This document shows, piece by piece, positions 1-6,443 of a stretch of DNA of 7,245 nt. The stretch comes from Promethearchaeota archaeon (lineage in GTDB: Archaea > Asgardarchaeota > Lokiarchaeia > Sigynarchaeales > SOKP01). A program made the translations under genes and the position numbers. The DNA lies in NCBI GenBank assembly GCA_019057975.1, contig JAHLWJ010000223.1, forward strand, positions 1-7,245. Direction: 5' to 3'. The notes below the pieces were generated by a model that saw nothing but the letters and a program-made list of their open reading frames with translations, was not told where the DNA came from and made no database searches. Each line of letters begins with the position of its first letter. The stretch's first letter is position 1.

Positions 1-72
1 CACTCCTATTTTTTCAATTTGATATCCCGCTAAAGAAAGTGCACTCGGATTGTTTTGGCTTTAATTTCCTGT

Positions 73-90
73 TTCTAGGAACACCTAGAA
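73..90. repeat. Perfect 7-bp inverted repeat (hairpin)
   Basis: TTCTAGG at 73-79 and CCTAGAA at 84-90 are exact reverse complements around the 4-base loop AACA. The hairpin lies about 65 bases past the stop of the minus-strand HEPN gene. No T run follows it on the minus strand, so a terminator role is only a possibility. It directly adjoins an 11-base near-palindrome (ATAACGGTTAT, 90-100). Confidence 0.5.
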
Positions 91-120
91 TAACGGTTAT
101 TTCACGAAATTTTATCAATA
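89..120 (+). repeat. Imperfect direct repeat, copy 1 (flanks HEPN module)
   Basis: The block carries AATAAC, then TTTCACGA (100-107), then TTTATCAATA (111-120). The same elements occur in the same order and orientation at 2137-2170 on the other side of the HEPN module, with the last two spaced 3 bases apart here and 9 there. The match is clear by eye but short and AT-rich, so coincidence is possible. Confidence 0.4.
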
Positions 121-154
121 TAGATTTGCTAAAAAGTACATGAAAAGTTTTTAA

Positions 155-1768
155 TTAAATTCTATGTTTCTTAAGAAATATTTTTAGAAAACCATCTCTT
201 TTAAAATCATTGCGGTAATCTATATTTAAATCGATTAGCTGATTAAATACCATATTAATCTTTAAAAAAATATCATATTGAATAATCTTATTTACAAAAT
301 GCTTTGAGATTTCATCATCTTTATCTAAACTTTTTAAAAGATTGGGGTATGTTTTTTTTACAAATTTATTATAGGGTTTTGGATTTCCATGTATTATAGC
401 ACTACGATAATTATACAATTCAGAAAAAAAGTCATAGTAAGAACCAAATTCTTCAATACTTTCAGCTAATAGACTCGAAACATTCAGTTTTAATCGATAA
501 GAAAGTTCATCCCGGATATTATTGAGCAATAAAGTTTCTAAGATTATGCATGCATCTAAAATAATATCCTCGATTGCCTCTTTTTGACTTAATCTCAAAA
601 ACCTATCCAGAATGAAGAATTCTCTTTTGAAATTAATAGTGGACTCGTCATCATTTAATTTTCTAAAAAGATATTCAATTCTGTCTGGGTTAGATATCTT
701 TTTGTAATCTGAATGAAGTTCTTTCAAAAATTCGATTTCTGTATTTAATGGAGCCCCATAATTTGTGATAAAATCTTTTTCCCAAATCTGTCTTCCTTTT
801 TCATAATATTGTCTCATTTGACGAAAAAAAGTCATAGGAAATGGTTCAGTATCGGGTATTAATCCAGAATAATTACTTTTATTCATAAATTTATTACTCA
901 TCCAATCTGGGTAATGGAAATCGAATTTTATTTTTATTTCACTAGAGATCCACCAAGGAAAACTATAAAATGGTTGACCAAATCGTAAAGATGTGCCTTC
1001 TAGTGCAATAGATTGAGCAACTTCTTTGATAAATTTCCAGAGATAAGAAAATGAATATCGTGGTTGATAGTTTTGTAGTTTAAAATCAATCTTCCCTTCA
1101 GCATTAATGCAATATTCTGAGAATTGCTTATTAATTCCCTCAAAAATAAATTCAATCTTATCTTCAATATTATTATAATGATAATTTATAATTGAATAAT
1201 TTGAAAGATTCTTTATTACAACTTTACTTTCGTTATCTAATTTTTTGAGTAAGATATTATATAATTGTTTTTTATTATCAAATTCTCTTCTTGAAATTGG
1301 AAAGTAAAATCCTTTCAAAGGGATTAATATATTAATTGGCATACTTTTTAATTTAAAACTTATTCGCCATTTATTTATCATTGATAATATTTTATTAGTT
1401 AAATTAGAATTCCAGAATAAATATATGAGAAATGTTACTTCAAACAATTTATCATAGAAACTTGTAATTTTTATTCCATAATATGAAAAATCTAAATCAA
1501 AATAAATATGAAATGGAAAATTGTCAACTTGTAATAAATCCTTTAATTGATTTATTAAGTTTGGATTATGCTTTTCTATATCAAATTGTCCAAAATCGCT
1601 AAATAAATTTGGAGGGATGACATATTCATTATAAGGAAAAATAGGGTTATTTGCTATTTCTATTCCTGGTAGATTTTTTCTAACACGATTGAATTCTTCT
1701 AAAATGGAATTCATGAATTCTTTGAATTTAGAATCTGCTTCTGTTAATAATATTTCTTTATCAATCAT
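155..1768 (-). CDS. Apea-like HEPN domain protein
   Basis: This is an intact 537-residue protein. The C-terminal third (about residues 380-515) is helical and matches the Apea-like HEPN pattern: an acidic helix with ILETLLLNN (409-417), then LYNYRSAIIHG (451-461). The latter contains the R-x4-H motif (R455, H460) that forms the RNase active site in many HEPN proteins. The first 380 residues are rich in aromatics (for example PFYSFPWW, 266-273) and belong to no family I recognise. There is no signal peptide or membrane segment, so it is probably cytosolic. The ATG at 1768-1766 follows a disrupted small gene by 27 bases, suggesting co-transcription. HEPN proteins commonly act as RNA-cutting toxins or defence effectors, but some are non-catalytic, and the target here is unknown. 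The HEPN call is fairly firm; the function is inference. Confidence 0.75.
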   Translation of the reverse strand: MIDKEILLTEADSKFKEFMNSILEEFNRVRKNLPGIEIANNPIFPYNEYVIPPNLFSDFGQFDIEKHNPNLINQLKDLLQVDNFPFHIYFDLDFSYYGIKITSFYDKLFEVTFLIYLFWNSNLTNKILSMINKWRISFKLKSMPINILIPLKGFYFPISRREFDNKKQLYNILLKKLDNESKVVIKNLSNYSIINYHYNNIEDKIEFIFEGINKQFSEYCINAEGKIDFKLQNYQPRYSFSYLWKFIKEVAQSIALEGTSLRFGQPFYSFPWWISSEIKIKFDFHYPDWMSNKFMNKSNYSGLIPDTEPFPMTFFRQMRQYYEKGRQIWEKDFITNYGAPLNTEIEFLKELHSDYKKISNPDRIEYLFRKLNDDESTINFKREFFILDRFLRLSQKEAIEDIILDACIILETLLLNNIRDELSYRLKLNVSSLLAESIEEFGSYYDFFSELYNYRSAIIHGNPKPYNKFVKKTYPNLLKSLDKDDEISKHFVNKIIQYDIFLKINMVFNQLIDLNIDYRNDFKRDGFLKIFLKKHRI

Positions 1769-1795
1769 CCATATATCAATTAAAAACTTTATTTT

Positions 1796-2064
1796 TCATC
1801 CATCGTAATAGGGCATTGATTTCAAGTGCTCTGTGAGGATTGAACGTATTTTAGAATCGGTTCTCAATTTCAGATTTTGAAAAGATGAAAAATTTATAAT
1901 CTTTTTTAAAAAGTCTCCAATCTCCATGTTCATTGATTTTTCTTTCATATGATTCAGCTTGAGTAGAATCTATAACAATTAAAAAATATAGAGGATGGAA
2001 TACCAATTAAATCATTATGCTCAAGATAACTTGAAAAGTGATGAATAATAATCCAACTTTTCAT
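1796..2064 (-). pseudogene. Small gene (about 88 codons) with two frameshifts
   Basis: Three consecutive minus-strand segments in different frames read as one protein. The first starts at ATG 2064 with MKSWIIIHHFSSYLEHND. The second, after a shift at the A6 run 1981-1986, includes VIDSTQAESYERKINEHGDW. The third, after a shift near GG 1859-1860, ends SILTEHLKSMPYYDG and stops at 1798-1796. The span is 269 bases, exactly two more than 89 codons, so two single-base insertions explain it. The restored product would be a soluble protein of about 88 residues that I do not recognise. It lies 27 bases ahead of the HEPN gene on the same strand and could be its small partner. Whether the shifts are real decay or sequencing errors cannot be told from this sequence. 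One of them sits in a six-base homopolymer, the usual place for such errors. Confidence 0.6.
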
Positions 2065-2103
2065 TTTGAATATCCCTATATTATATATTTTTGTCAATTA
2101 AAT

Positions 2104-2111
2104 AATATAAA
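2104..2111 (-). promoter_or_regulatory. Possible TATA box for the HEPN unit
   Basis: On the minus strand TTTATATT lies 40 bases upstream of the ATG at 2064. An archaeal TATA box here would place the transcript start about 25 bases downstream, leaving a leader of roughly 15-20 bases. A second AT-rich candidate at 2077-2088 is too close to the start codon. This is weak evidence in such AT-rich DNA. Confidence 0.3.
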
Positions 2112-2136
2112 AAACACCTATTTAATTTTTTAATCA

Positions 2137-2170
2137 ATAACCGTTTCACGATCTGCTTTATTTATCAATA
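2137..2170 (+). repeat. Imperfect direct repeat, copy 2 (flanks HEPN module)
   Basis: This is the second copy of the block seen at 89-120: AATAAC, TTTCACGA (2144-2151) and TTTATCAATA (2161-2170), in the same order and orientation. The pair encloses the HEPN gene and its small upstream gene. It may mark the edges of an inserted module, or it may be a shared regulatory sequence. Confidence 0.4.
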
Positions 2171-2359
2171 ACCTATTTTATTATTAATTATTGGATTATT
2201 AACAATATTACATGTCAATCTATTAATTTAGCATATTAAGGTTCTAATAACCTAAAGCAAATTTCATTTTACGATTTACTATTAAAATAATTTACTATTA
2301 TTATAGGGGTTTAATAGAGGATAATAAACTTAAACAAAGTTATCTAATGTCTTAATTTT

Positions 2360-4075
2360 ATGTTTATCATTTAGAAAATCGTAAATTTCACGAGAAAATT
2401 CTTTTCGGAAGAATCGATAAAAGGAGTTAGAGATTCGTTTACTGATCAAATTTATGAAAGTTTTGAAGATCTTACTAAAATCGTTGTTAGTGCGGTTCCA
2501 ATTCATTTTCAAATTCTTATTGGAGATAATACAGATTCACTCGATAAAATAAAAATTGAAATTGATGAAAGTTTGCCTATCCTTGGTGAAACTGTAAAAA
2601 TATTACATAATGAAGTAATAGAAAAAATAGTAAATGGAAGTTTGAGCATAGAGCAAGATCCTATTATTGAAATAGCAAAATTAAAAGACAATGAAAATAT
2701 CAAAATTGTTCTTGATATTGAAAGTAGTCTTAAAACTCACTTCGGAATTTTTGGATTTACTGGAGTGGGTAAAACAAATTTACTTAGTACATTTATATCA
2801 AAAATTTTTGAAAAAAAAAATCCTAAGAAAAAAGTCTTGTTTTTTGATATTATGGATGAATATATAGGACTTTTAATAGACCTCTATTTTAAAGAAAATC
2901 TTAATGCATATTACATTTTTTTAAGTGTCTATGATCTGAATAAATATATTCGAAGTTTTTTTACAGATAACAAAATACCTTCAGGTATGGTTGAAAGATT
3001 TTACAAACAGATGGTTTTGCCTAAAGAACTAAAAGATATAGCATTCAAAAGCAAATTCTGTAAATGTATTGAAGAACTGTTTTTAAATCATAAAATTCTA
3101 CTTTTTGGAGAGAGAAATCGAATAATTGATTGGCTCAATGTCACTTTAGGCAATTTTATAAATACTTTAAGCATTAAAAATACAAATATATTTAAAGATG
3201 ATTTGATGAGGTTCTTTAAATCAGTTCTAAGGGGTAAATTCGATATTCAAACTGATGAAATGAGCCGAAATATAAAAAATCTATTCGAATACCAGCTTAG
3301 GGAAAGAATTAATAAAGGGAGCCTAACAAAACCTAAATCGAAAAAGACTTCAGCTGCAAGTCAAACCCAAATCTCTCAAAGTGGAGGTGTTGTTGCTTCT
3401 TTTTTCTTTCATAAATATTTTGAGAGCAGATCAGCGTGGTAAACTAGTTTAGGTGCTTTTGTTGATTATCTTGGAAAATCAAAAGTAATTGAATTTGATA
3501 AGTATAAAAATTTTTTAATAGATGAACAAGATATAGTAGATGAGATTCATTCTGAAAATAGCAATTCATTGTTTATTTTTGTATCTTCGAAAGAACAAGA
3601 TGTTAGGAAGTTTTTGAATAAGATTGGAACTGTCTTATATAATAAACGAAGAAACGAGGGTTTAATCGAGCCCCTTACATCATTAGTATTTGATGAGGCG
3701 GACACATTTATACCTAGTGGAAAAAGTGAAGAATCTGTTAAAAAATCAAAGATAATGGTTGAAGAAATAGCTCGAAGGGGTCGAAAATTTGGACTTGGTA
3801 TAGGATTGGCTACACAAAGAATCTCGTTCTTAGAAACTAATATATTAGCTCAACTTCACACCTATTTCATAAGCCGTTTACCTCGCAAATATGATCGTGA
3901 TATTATTAAAGAAGCTTTTTCTCTTTCAGATGAAGAATTTGAGGCGACTTTAAAATTTGTAAAAGGAAATTGGTTATTAGTAAGCCATGAGGGATTAGGC
4001 CTCGAAGGAGTTCCATTATCAATAAAGTCTGATAATGCTAATGATAGAATTAAGAATTTCCTAAATAAAATTTAA
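2360..4075 (+). pseudogene. HerA-type (DUF87) ATPase, reading frame interrupted
   Basis: One frame spans the gene. HerA-type ATPases are hexameric, RecA-like motors that move DNA, often with a nuclease partner. Visible parts: an N-terminal region with VVSAVPIHFQILIGDN (2483-2530), Walker A GFTGVGKT (2753-2776), FFDIMDEY (2843-2866), Walker B LVFDEAD (3683-3703), then ARRGRKFGLGIGLATQR, typical of HerA, and a HerA-like C-terminus. The frame is broken by TAG at 2372-2374, four codons after the only nearby in-frame ATG (2360), and by TAA at 3440-3442. No ATG, GTG or TTG occurs between 2375 and the TTG at 2573, well inside the conserved N-terminal part, so the front half has no good start. A TTG at 3569 is the first start codon after the TAA. 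Walker A and B lie on different sides of the TAA, so neither half could work alone. Alternatively, one base less in the T6 run at 3400-3405 and one more in TTT at 3448-3450 remove the TAA. Confidence 0.75.
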
Positions 4076-4128
4076 AATCCAAAAAATTCTCGGATAAGTT
4101 TCTGCAAAACATTAAGACTTTGGTTTAA

Positions 4129-4142
4129 TTTTTATTTTTTTT
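4129..4142 (+). terminator. T-rich tract after the HerA-type gene
   Basis: Five T, one A and eight T lie about 55 bases past the stop of the ATPase gene and just ahead of the next small ORF. Archaeal transcription commonly ends at such T tracts without a hairpin. No stem-loop is seen. Confidence 0.35.
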
Positions 4143-4165
4143 GACAAATATTCTAATGTTATCAT

Positions 4166-4330
4166 ATGGATTATAAAAAGATCAAGTCATTATCAAACGG
4201 AGAACTCTTAGATGAATATAATGAAGTCAAAAACAGGATTTCAAGAGTTTTAGAAGGATGTTTTGGAGGGAGTGATTTAATCTACTTAGAAGAACTCATA
4301 AAAGAATTGGTGAGTAGAGAAAATTTTTAA
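4166..4330 (+). CDS. Small conserved-looking protein, 54 residues, function unknown
   Basis: ATG 4166 to TAA 4328-4330 encodes MDYKKIKSLSNGELLDEYNE and onward, ending LKEL-type helix residues EELIKELVSRENF. The composition is that of a real small, charged, two-helix protein: a first helix around SNGELLDEYNEVKNRIS, a glycine-rich turn (GCFGGSD, 31-37), and a second helix. It shows no membrane segment, zinc ligands or recognised motif. It lies on the same strand as the glycosylase, ending 43 bases before the first possible glycosylase start, so the two may share a transcript. No clear ribosome-binding site precedes it. A helper or regulatory role in the restriction island is possible, but nothing in the sequence shows it. 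Confidence 0.55.
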   Translation: MDYKKIKSLSNGELLDEYNEVKNRISRVLEGCFGGSDLIYLEELIKELVSRENF

Positions 4331-4373
4331 GAAAAAAACTTCTCCTTAAGAAAAAATTAAAATAGGAATATTT

Positions 4374-5096
4374 ATGAGAATAGAGTTATTCTTTCCATAT
4401 AAAAAAAAGATTAACTATATGAAAAATAAGGAGATTAGATTATTTCAAAAGAAACTATTACAATGGATAAATTCTAAAGATTCAAAAAACGAATCTAACT
4501 ATCGGAACTTTCCTTGGAGGCAAACTGATGATCATTACAAATTGTTAATCACAGAAATCTTGCTCCAAAAGACAAATTCAGAAAAAGTCGCAGAATTATA
4601 CCCTATTTTTTTTAAAAATTTTCCTTCAATAAAAGATATTAATAATGCGAGAAAAGAGGAATTGATTAAGATCTTAAGTTCATTAGGGCTACAGAATGAA
4701 AAAGCTAAAAGATTAAAAATAATAAGTGAAGAACTCATTAATAATTATAACGGAATCATTCCGAGCGATAAAATTTCGCTTTTGAAATTAAAAGGAGTAG
4801 GAAATTACATCGCAAATGCAGTATTATGTTTCGCATTCAATAAAAAATTTGAAATTGTAGATACAAATATTGTAAGGGTCTACCAACGTATTTTTAATTT
4901 GAAATCAGCTAAATCTCGACCGAGAACTGATAAAAAAATTTGGGAATTTGCAAAATTTATGCTTCCCGATAAATATTATCGTCTTTTCAATTATGCCTTA
5001 TTAGATTTTGGTGCTCAGATTTGTAAAGCTAAAAATCCTGACTGTAATATCTGCTTTTTTAATATTTACTGTCAATATTTCTCAAAATTTAAATAA
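4374..5096 (+). CDS. HhH-GPD DNA glycosylase, thymine-mismatch (Mig.MthI-like) type
   Basis: The enzyme belongs to the endonuclease III/MutY superfamily, which cuts damaged or mispaired bases from DNA to start base-excision repair. Numbered from ATG 4374 (240 residues): FPWRQTDDHY (46-55) and ITEILLQKT (59-67), a substrate-pocket segment shared with MutY and Mig.MthI; the helix-hairpin-helix LKGVGNYIANAV (139-150); VDTNIVRVYQRIF (162-174) with catalytic Asp163; and the iron-sulfur ligands Cys217, 224, 227 and 233 in the standard C-x6-C-x2-C-x5-C spacing. Tyr145 in the hairpin corresponds to the catalytic Tyr of Mig.MthI, where endonuclease III has Lys and MutY has Ser, so T:G (or U:G) mismatches are the likely substrate. 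There is no C-terminal NUDIX-like domain as in full-length MutY. A start at ATG 4419 (225 residues) fits the family length better, but AGGA lies ahead of ATG 4374. The gene is intact and convergent with the restriction genes. Confidence 0.85.
   Translation: MRIELFFPYKKKINYMKNKEIRLFQKKLLQWINSKDSKNESNYRNFPWRQTDDHYKLLITEILLQKTNSEKVAELYPIFFKNFPSIKDINNARKEELIKILSSLGLQNEKAKRLKIISEELINNYNGIIPSDKISLLKLKGVGNYIANAVLCFAFNKKFEIVDTNIVRVYQRIFNLKSAKSRPRTDKKIWEFAKFMLPDKYYRLFNYALLDFGAQICKAKNPDCNICFFNIYCQYFSKFK
4397..4406 (+). promoter_or_regulatory. Possible TATA box for an internal glycosylase start
   Basis: An ATATAAAAAA stretch lies about 15-20 bases ahead of the second ATG (4419). If used, it would give a leaderless or near-leaderless transcript encoding the 225-residue form. 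The spacing is a little short for an archaeal promoter, so this is tentative. Confidence 0.25.
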
Positions 5097-5178
5097 GAGT
5101 CTTGTTATTACAAAGTTTTTTCTTAAACTATAATCTTAAGCATTGATACTTTAAAAATGGTTATTTTATGAAATTCAT
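5097..5178. terminator. Convergent intergenic stretch with T/A runs
   Basis: This 82-base gap separates the plus-strand glycosylase from the minus-strand nuclease. A T6 run (5116-5121) could end plus-strand transcription, and an A5 run (5153-5157, T5 on the minus strand) could end the other. No strong hairpin is seen. Confidence 0.3.
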
Positions 5179-6231
5179 TTAAATATCATTAGCAATTTTA
5201 AGGATAGAAGTACTAATATCATTCATTAAACCATTTTCTGACAGAGAACTGATCCTTTTTTTTGAAAGCCAGATGTTGTTTCTTTTCAGTATTGGATCTC
5301 TCCCAAGTGTTTTTAAATTAAAATTGTAGTATTTTCCCTTTTTTAACTTAAATTTTCCGAATATATCATTGGAAAGTTCTACATCCGATAAACAATAGAT
5401 GTAATTTCTAATACTTTTCGGATTCTTTTTTAGATATATTTCAAAACTTCCCTCTATATTGAACTCACTTACTTTTTCGTCAATTTCACTATTTTCCTTA
5501 ACTATCTGAAATTTATCGTTGAAATTCTTATGTGTTTCCTTAAAACTTATGTTTTTTTTTAGGTTACCATCTTTTTTTCTAATAGAAGACTTTACTTCTT
5601 TAAAAAGATCTGTTTCATAAAGTAATTCTCCTTTTAAAAAAGTCGTACCATATTTAACTAAATCATTAGCGTTCAGTATAAATTGAATTTCAGATCTAAC
5701 ATTATCAAGAAGTTCAAAAGAATTAAATTGAGTTGAATTAGTAATAGACTTCAAATATATTCCGATGATATCTTTTTTTCGGGGATTTGTATCATTTGTT
5801 ATAACCTGCATTGAAGCATAGATTATGTATATATCTCTGCTTTTACTATTCTTTTTCATTGTGCTGAATTGTTCTTCAGTAAGTCCAATCCAGCGATTAT
5901 TTTCAAAATCACTTTTTATTTCAATAAATAATTTTGGTTCTCTAGTTACTGTATCTTCTTTGATCTTGACTATGTCCGCCTCATCTTTAACAATATTAGT
6001 GTTTTTAATATCAAAATCCAAAATATATTCCTTTTTATTATTAATCCTTTCGAGAATTTTTTGAACACTAATTTCTATTAATTTACCGAAAACAAAATCG
6101 TCCATTATAGCACCTATACCTCTTGGTTCTGCACTAGTGCGTCCAGTTGTGCTTTTAGTAGGATCTAAATAATAATTGATAGCAAATTTAATAGCTCTTT
6201 CAAAATCTTCTTTTTCAAAGTTATAATCCAT
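5179..6231 (-). CDS. PD-(D/E)XK nuclease, probable type II restriction endonuclease
   Basis: This is an intact 350-residue protein. The N-terminal half carries a PD-(D/E)XK nuclease core: a helix with GKLIE (49-53, Glu53), then DEADIVKI (83-90, Asp86), a strand EPKLFIEIKS (98-107) giving the E-x-K pair Glu104/Lys106, and TEEQF (118-122) beyond it. The segment TTGRTSAEPRGIGAIMDD (28-45) before the core is conspicuous and may be a family signature. Residues 190-350 have no recognised fold; basic, strand-rich parts (GKFKLKKGKYYNF, 292-304) could contact DNA. I cannot name the restriction family or a recognition site. The ATG at 6231 is preceded by AGAGGA on the minus strand. The gene is last in a minus-strand run with a Bsp6I-like enzyme and a small gene. 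A homing or repair nuclease with the same fold is possible, but the context favours restriction. Confidence 0.7.
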   Translation of the reverse strand: MDYNFEKEDFERAIKFAINYYLDPTKSTTGRTSAEPRGIGAIMDDFVFGKLIEISVQKILERINNKKEYILDFDIKNTNIVKDEADIVKIKEDTVTREPKLFIEIKSDFENNRWIGLTEEQFSTMKKNSKSRDIYIIYASMQVITNDTNPRKKDIIGIYLKSITNSTQFNSFELLDNVRSEIQFILNANDLVKYGTTFLKGELLYETDLFKEVKSSIRKKDGNLKKNISFKETHKNFNDKFQIVKENSEIDEKVSEFNIEGSFEIYLKKNPKSIRNYIYCLSDVELSNDIFGKFKLKKGKYYNFNLKTLGRDPILKRNNIWLSKKRISSLSENGLMNDISTSILKIANDI

Positions 6232-6260
6232 TTTATTTTATTCCTCTATTTAATTTTATA

Positions 6261-6423
6261 CTAAATTCCAAAACTCGTCAAGTTTTTAATCAACTCATCT
6301 GTTAAATCCTTACGTAATTCACTTGAAGCTTCTGGGTATTTTTTTATTATATTATTTAATACTTTAAAAAATTCTTTTAAGGCACAAAATTCTCTCCACT
6401 TTAATAATAAATGTATCCCTCAT
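6261..6423 (-). pseudogene. Small gene between the two nucleases, one frameshift
   Basis: A good minus-strand ribosome-binding site (AAGGTGA) precedes ATG 6423. That frame reads MRDTFIIK, then soon reaches a stop. The next frame carries KWREFCALKEFFKVLNNI, continues as a plausible helical protein and ends LTDELIKNLTSFGI with TAG at 6263-6261. The span is 163 bases, one more than 54 codons, so a single extra base near the AAA of codon 8 explains it. The second frame has no ATG or GTG and only a late TTG to start from. Joined, the product is about 53 residues, charged and helical, and unrecognised. It starts 20 bases after the Bsp6I-like gene and ends 29 bases before the PD-(D/E)XK gene, so all three look like one operon. 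Real mutation and sequencing error are both possible. Confidence 0.5.
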
Positions 6424-6443
6424 TAATTCACCTTCCAGAAAGG

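Larger units (their letters stand above)
1..154. other. Left-edge region without an assignable gene
   Basis: This is the region downstream of the HEPN gene. The plus strand is open from about base 3 to a TGA at 141-143. The minus strand has short open stretches, one running off the left edge and ending in residues like ALSLAGYQIEKIGV. None has a convincing start codon or ribosome-binding site, and none is recognised. The minus-strand tail could belong to a gene continuing left of the window. The region also holds a short hairpin (73-90) and a repeat copy (89-120). Confidence 0.4.
2065..2359. other. Divergent intergenic region
   Basis: This non-coding, very AT-rich stretch separates the minus-strand HEPN unit from the plus-strand HerA-type gene and must hold both promoters. 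All frames are broken by stops. It contains short repeats: ATCAATAACC at 2133-2142 and 2164-2173, TTTACTATTA at 2275-2284 and 2291-2300, and a 5-bp inverted repeat AGGTT/AACCT at 2239-2253. Such close repeats could be operators, but nothing identifies a regulator. Confidence 0.5.

Noticed and set aside
2330..2512. A 60-codon minus-strand open frame opposite the start of the HerA-type gene
   Set aside because: It lies antisense to the conserved N-terminal coding region of the ATPase frame and has low-complexity, shadow-like composition.
2509..2703. A 64-codon minus-strand open frame, hydrophobic
   Set aside because: It is antisense to the ATPase coding sequence; its Ser/Ile/Phe-rich composition is what the reverse of a Lys/Glu/Asp-rich gene gives.
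2372..3442. Stop-codon recoding (pyrrolysine at TAG or reassigned TAA) in the HerA-type gene
   Set aside because: TAA ends the HEPN, glycosylase and both nuclease genes normally, so it is not reassigned. The single TAG has no supporting signal and is simpler as a mutation or indel.
4535..4738. A 67-codon minus-strand open frame
   Set aside because: It is the reverse-strand shadow of the glycosylase, whose motifs cover the same bases.
4374..5096. Naming the glycosylase MutY or endonuclease III
   Set aside because: Tyr145 replaces the Ser of MutY and the Lys of endonuclease III in the hairpin, and the NUDIX-like C-terminal domain of MutY is absent.
5825..6064. A 79-codon plus-strand open frame resembling a membrane protein
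   Set aside because: It is the shadow of the PD-(D/E)XK core on the other strand; its hydrophobicity comes from reading Lys/Asn/Glu codons in reverse.
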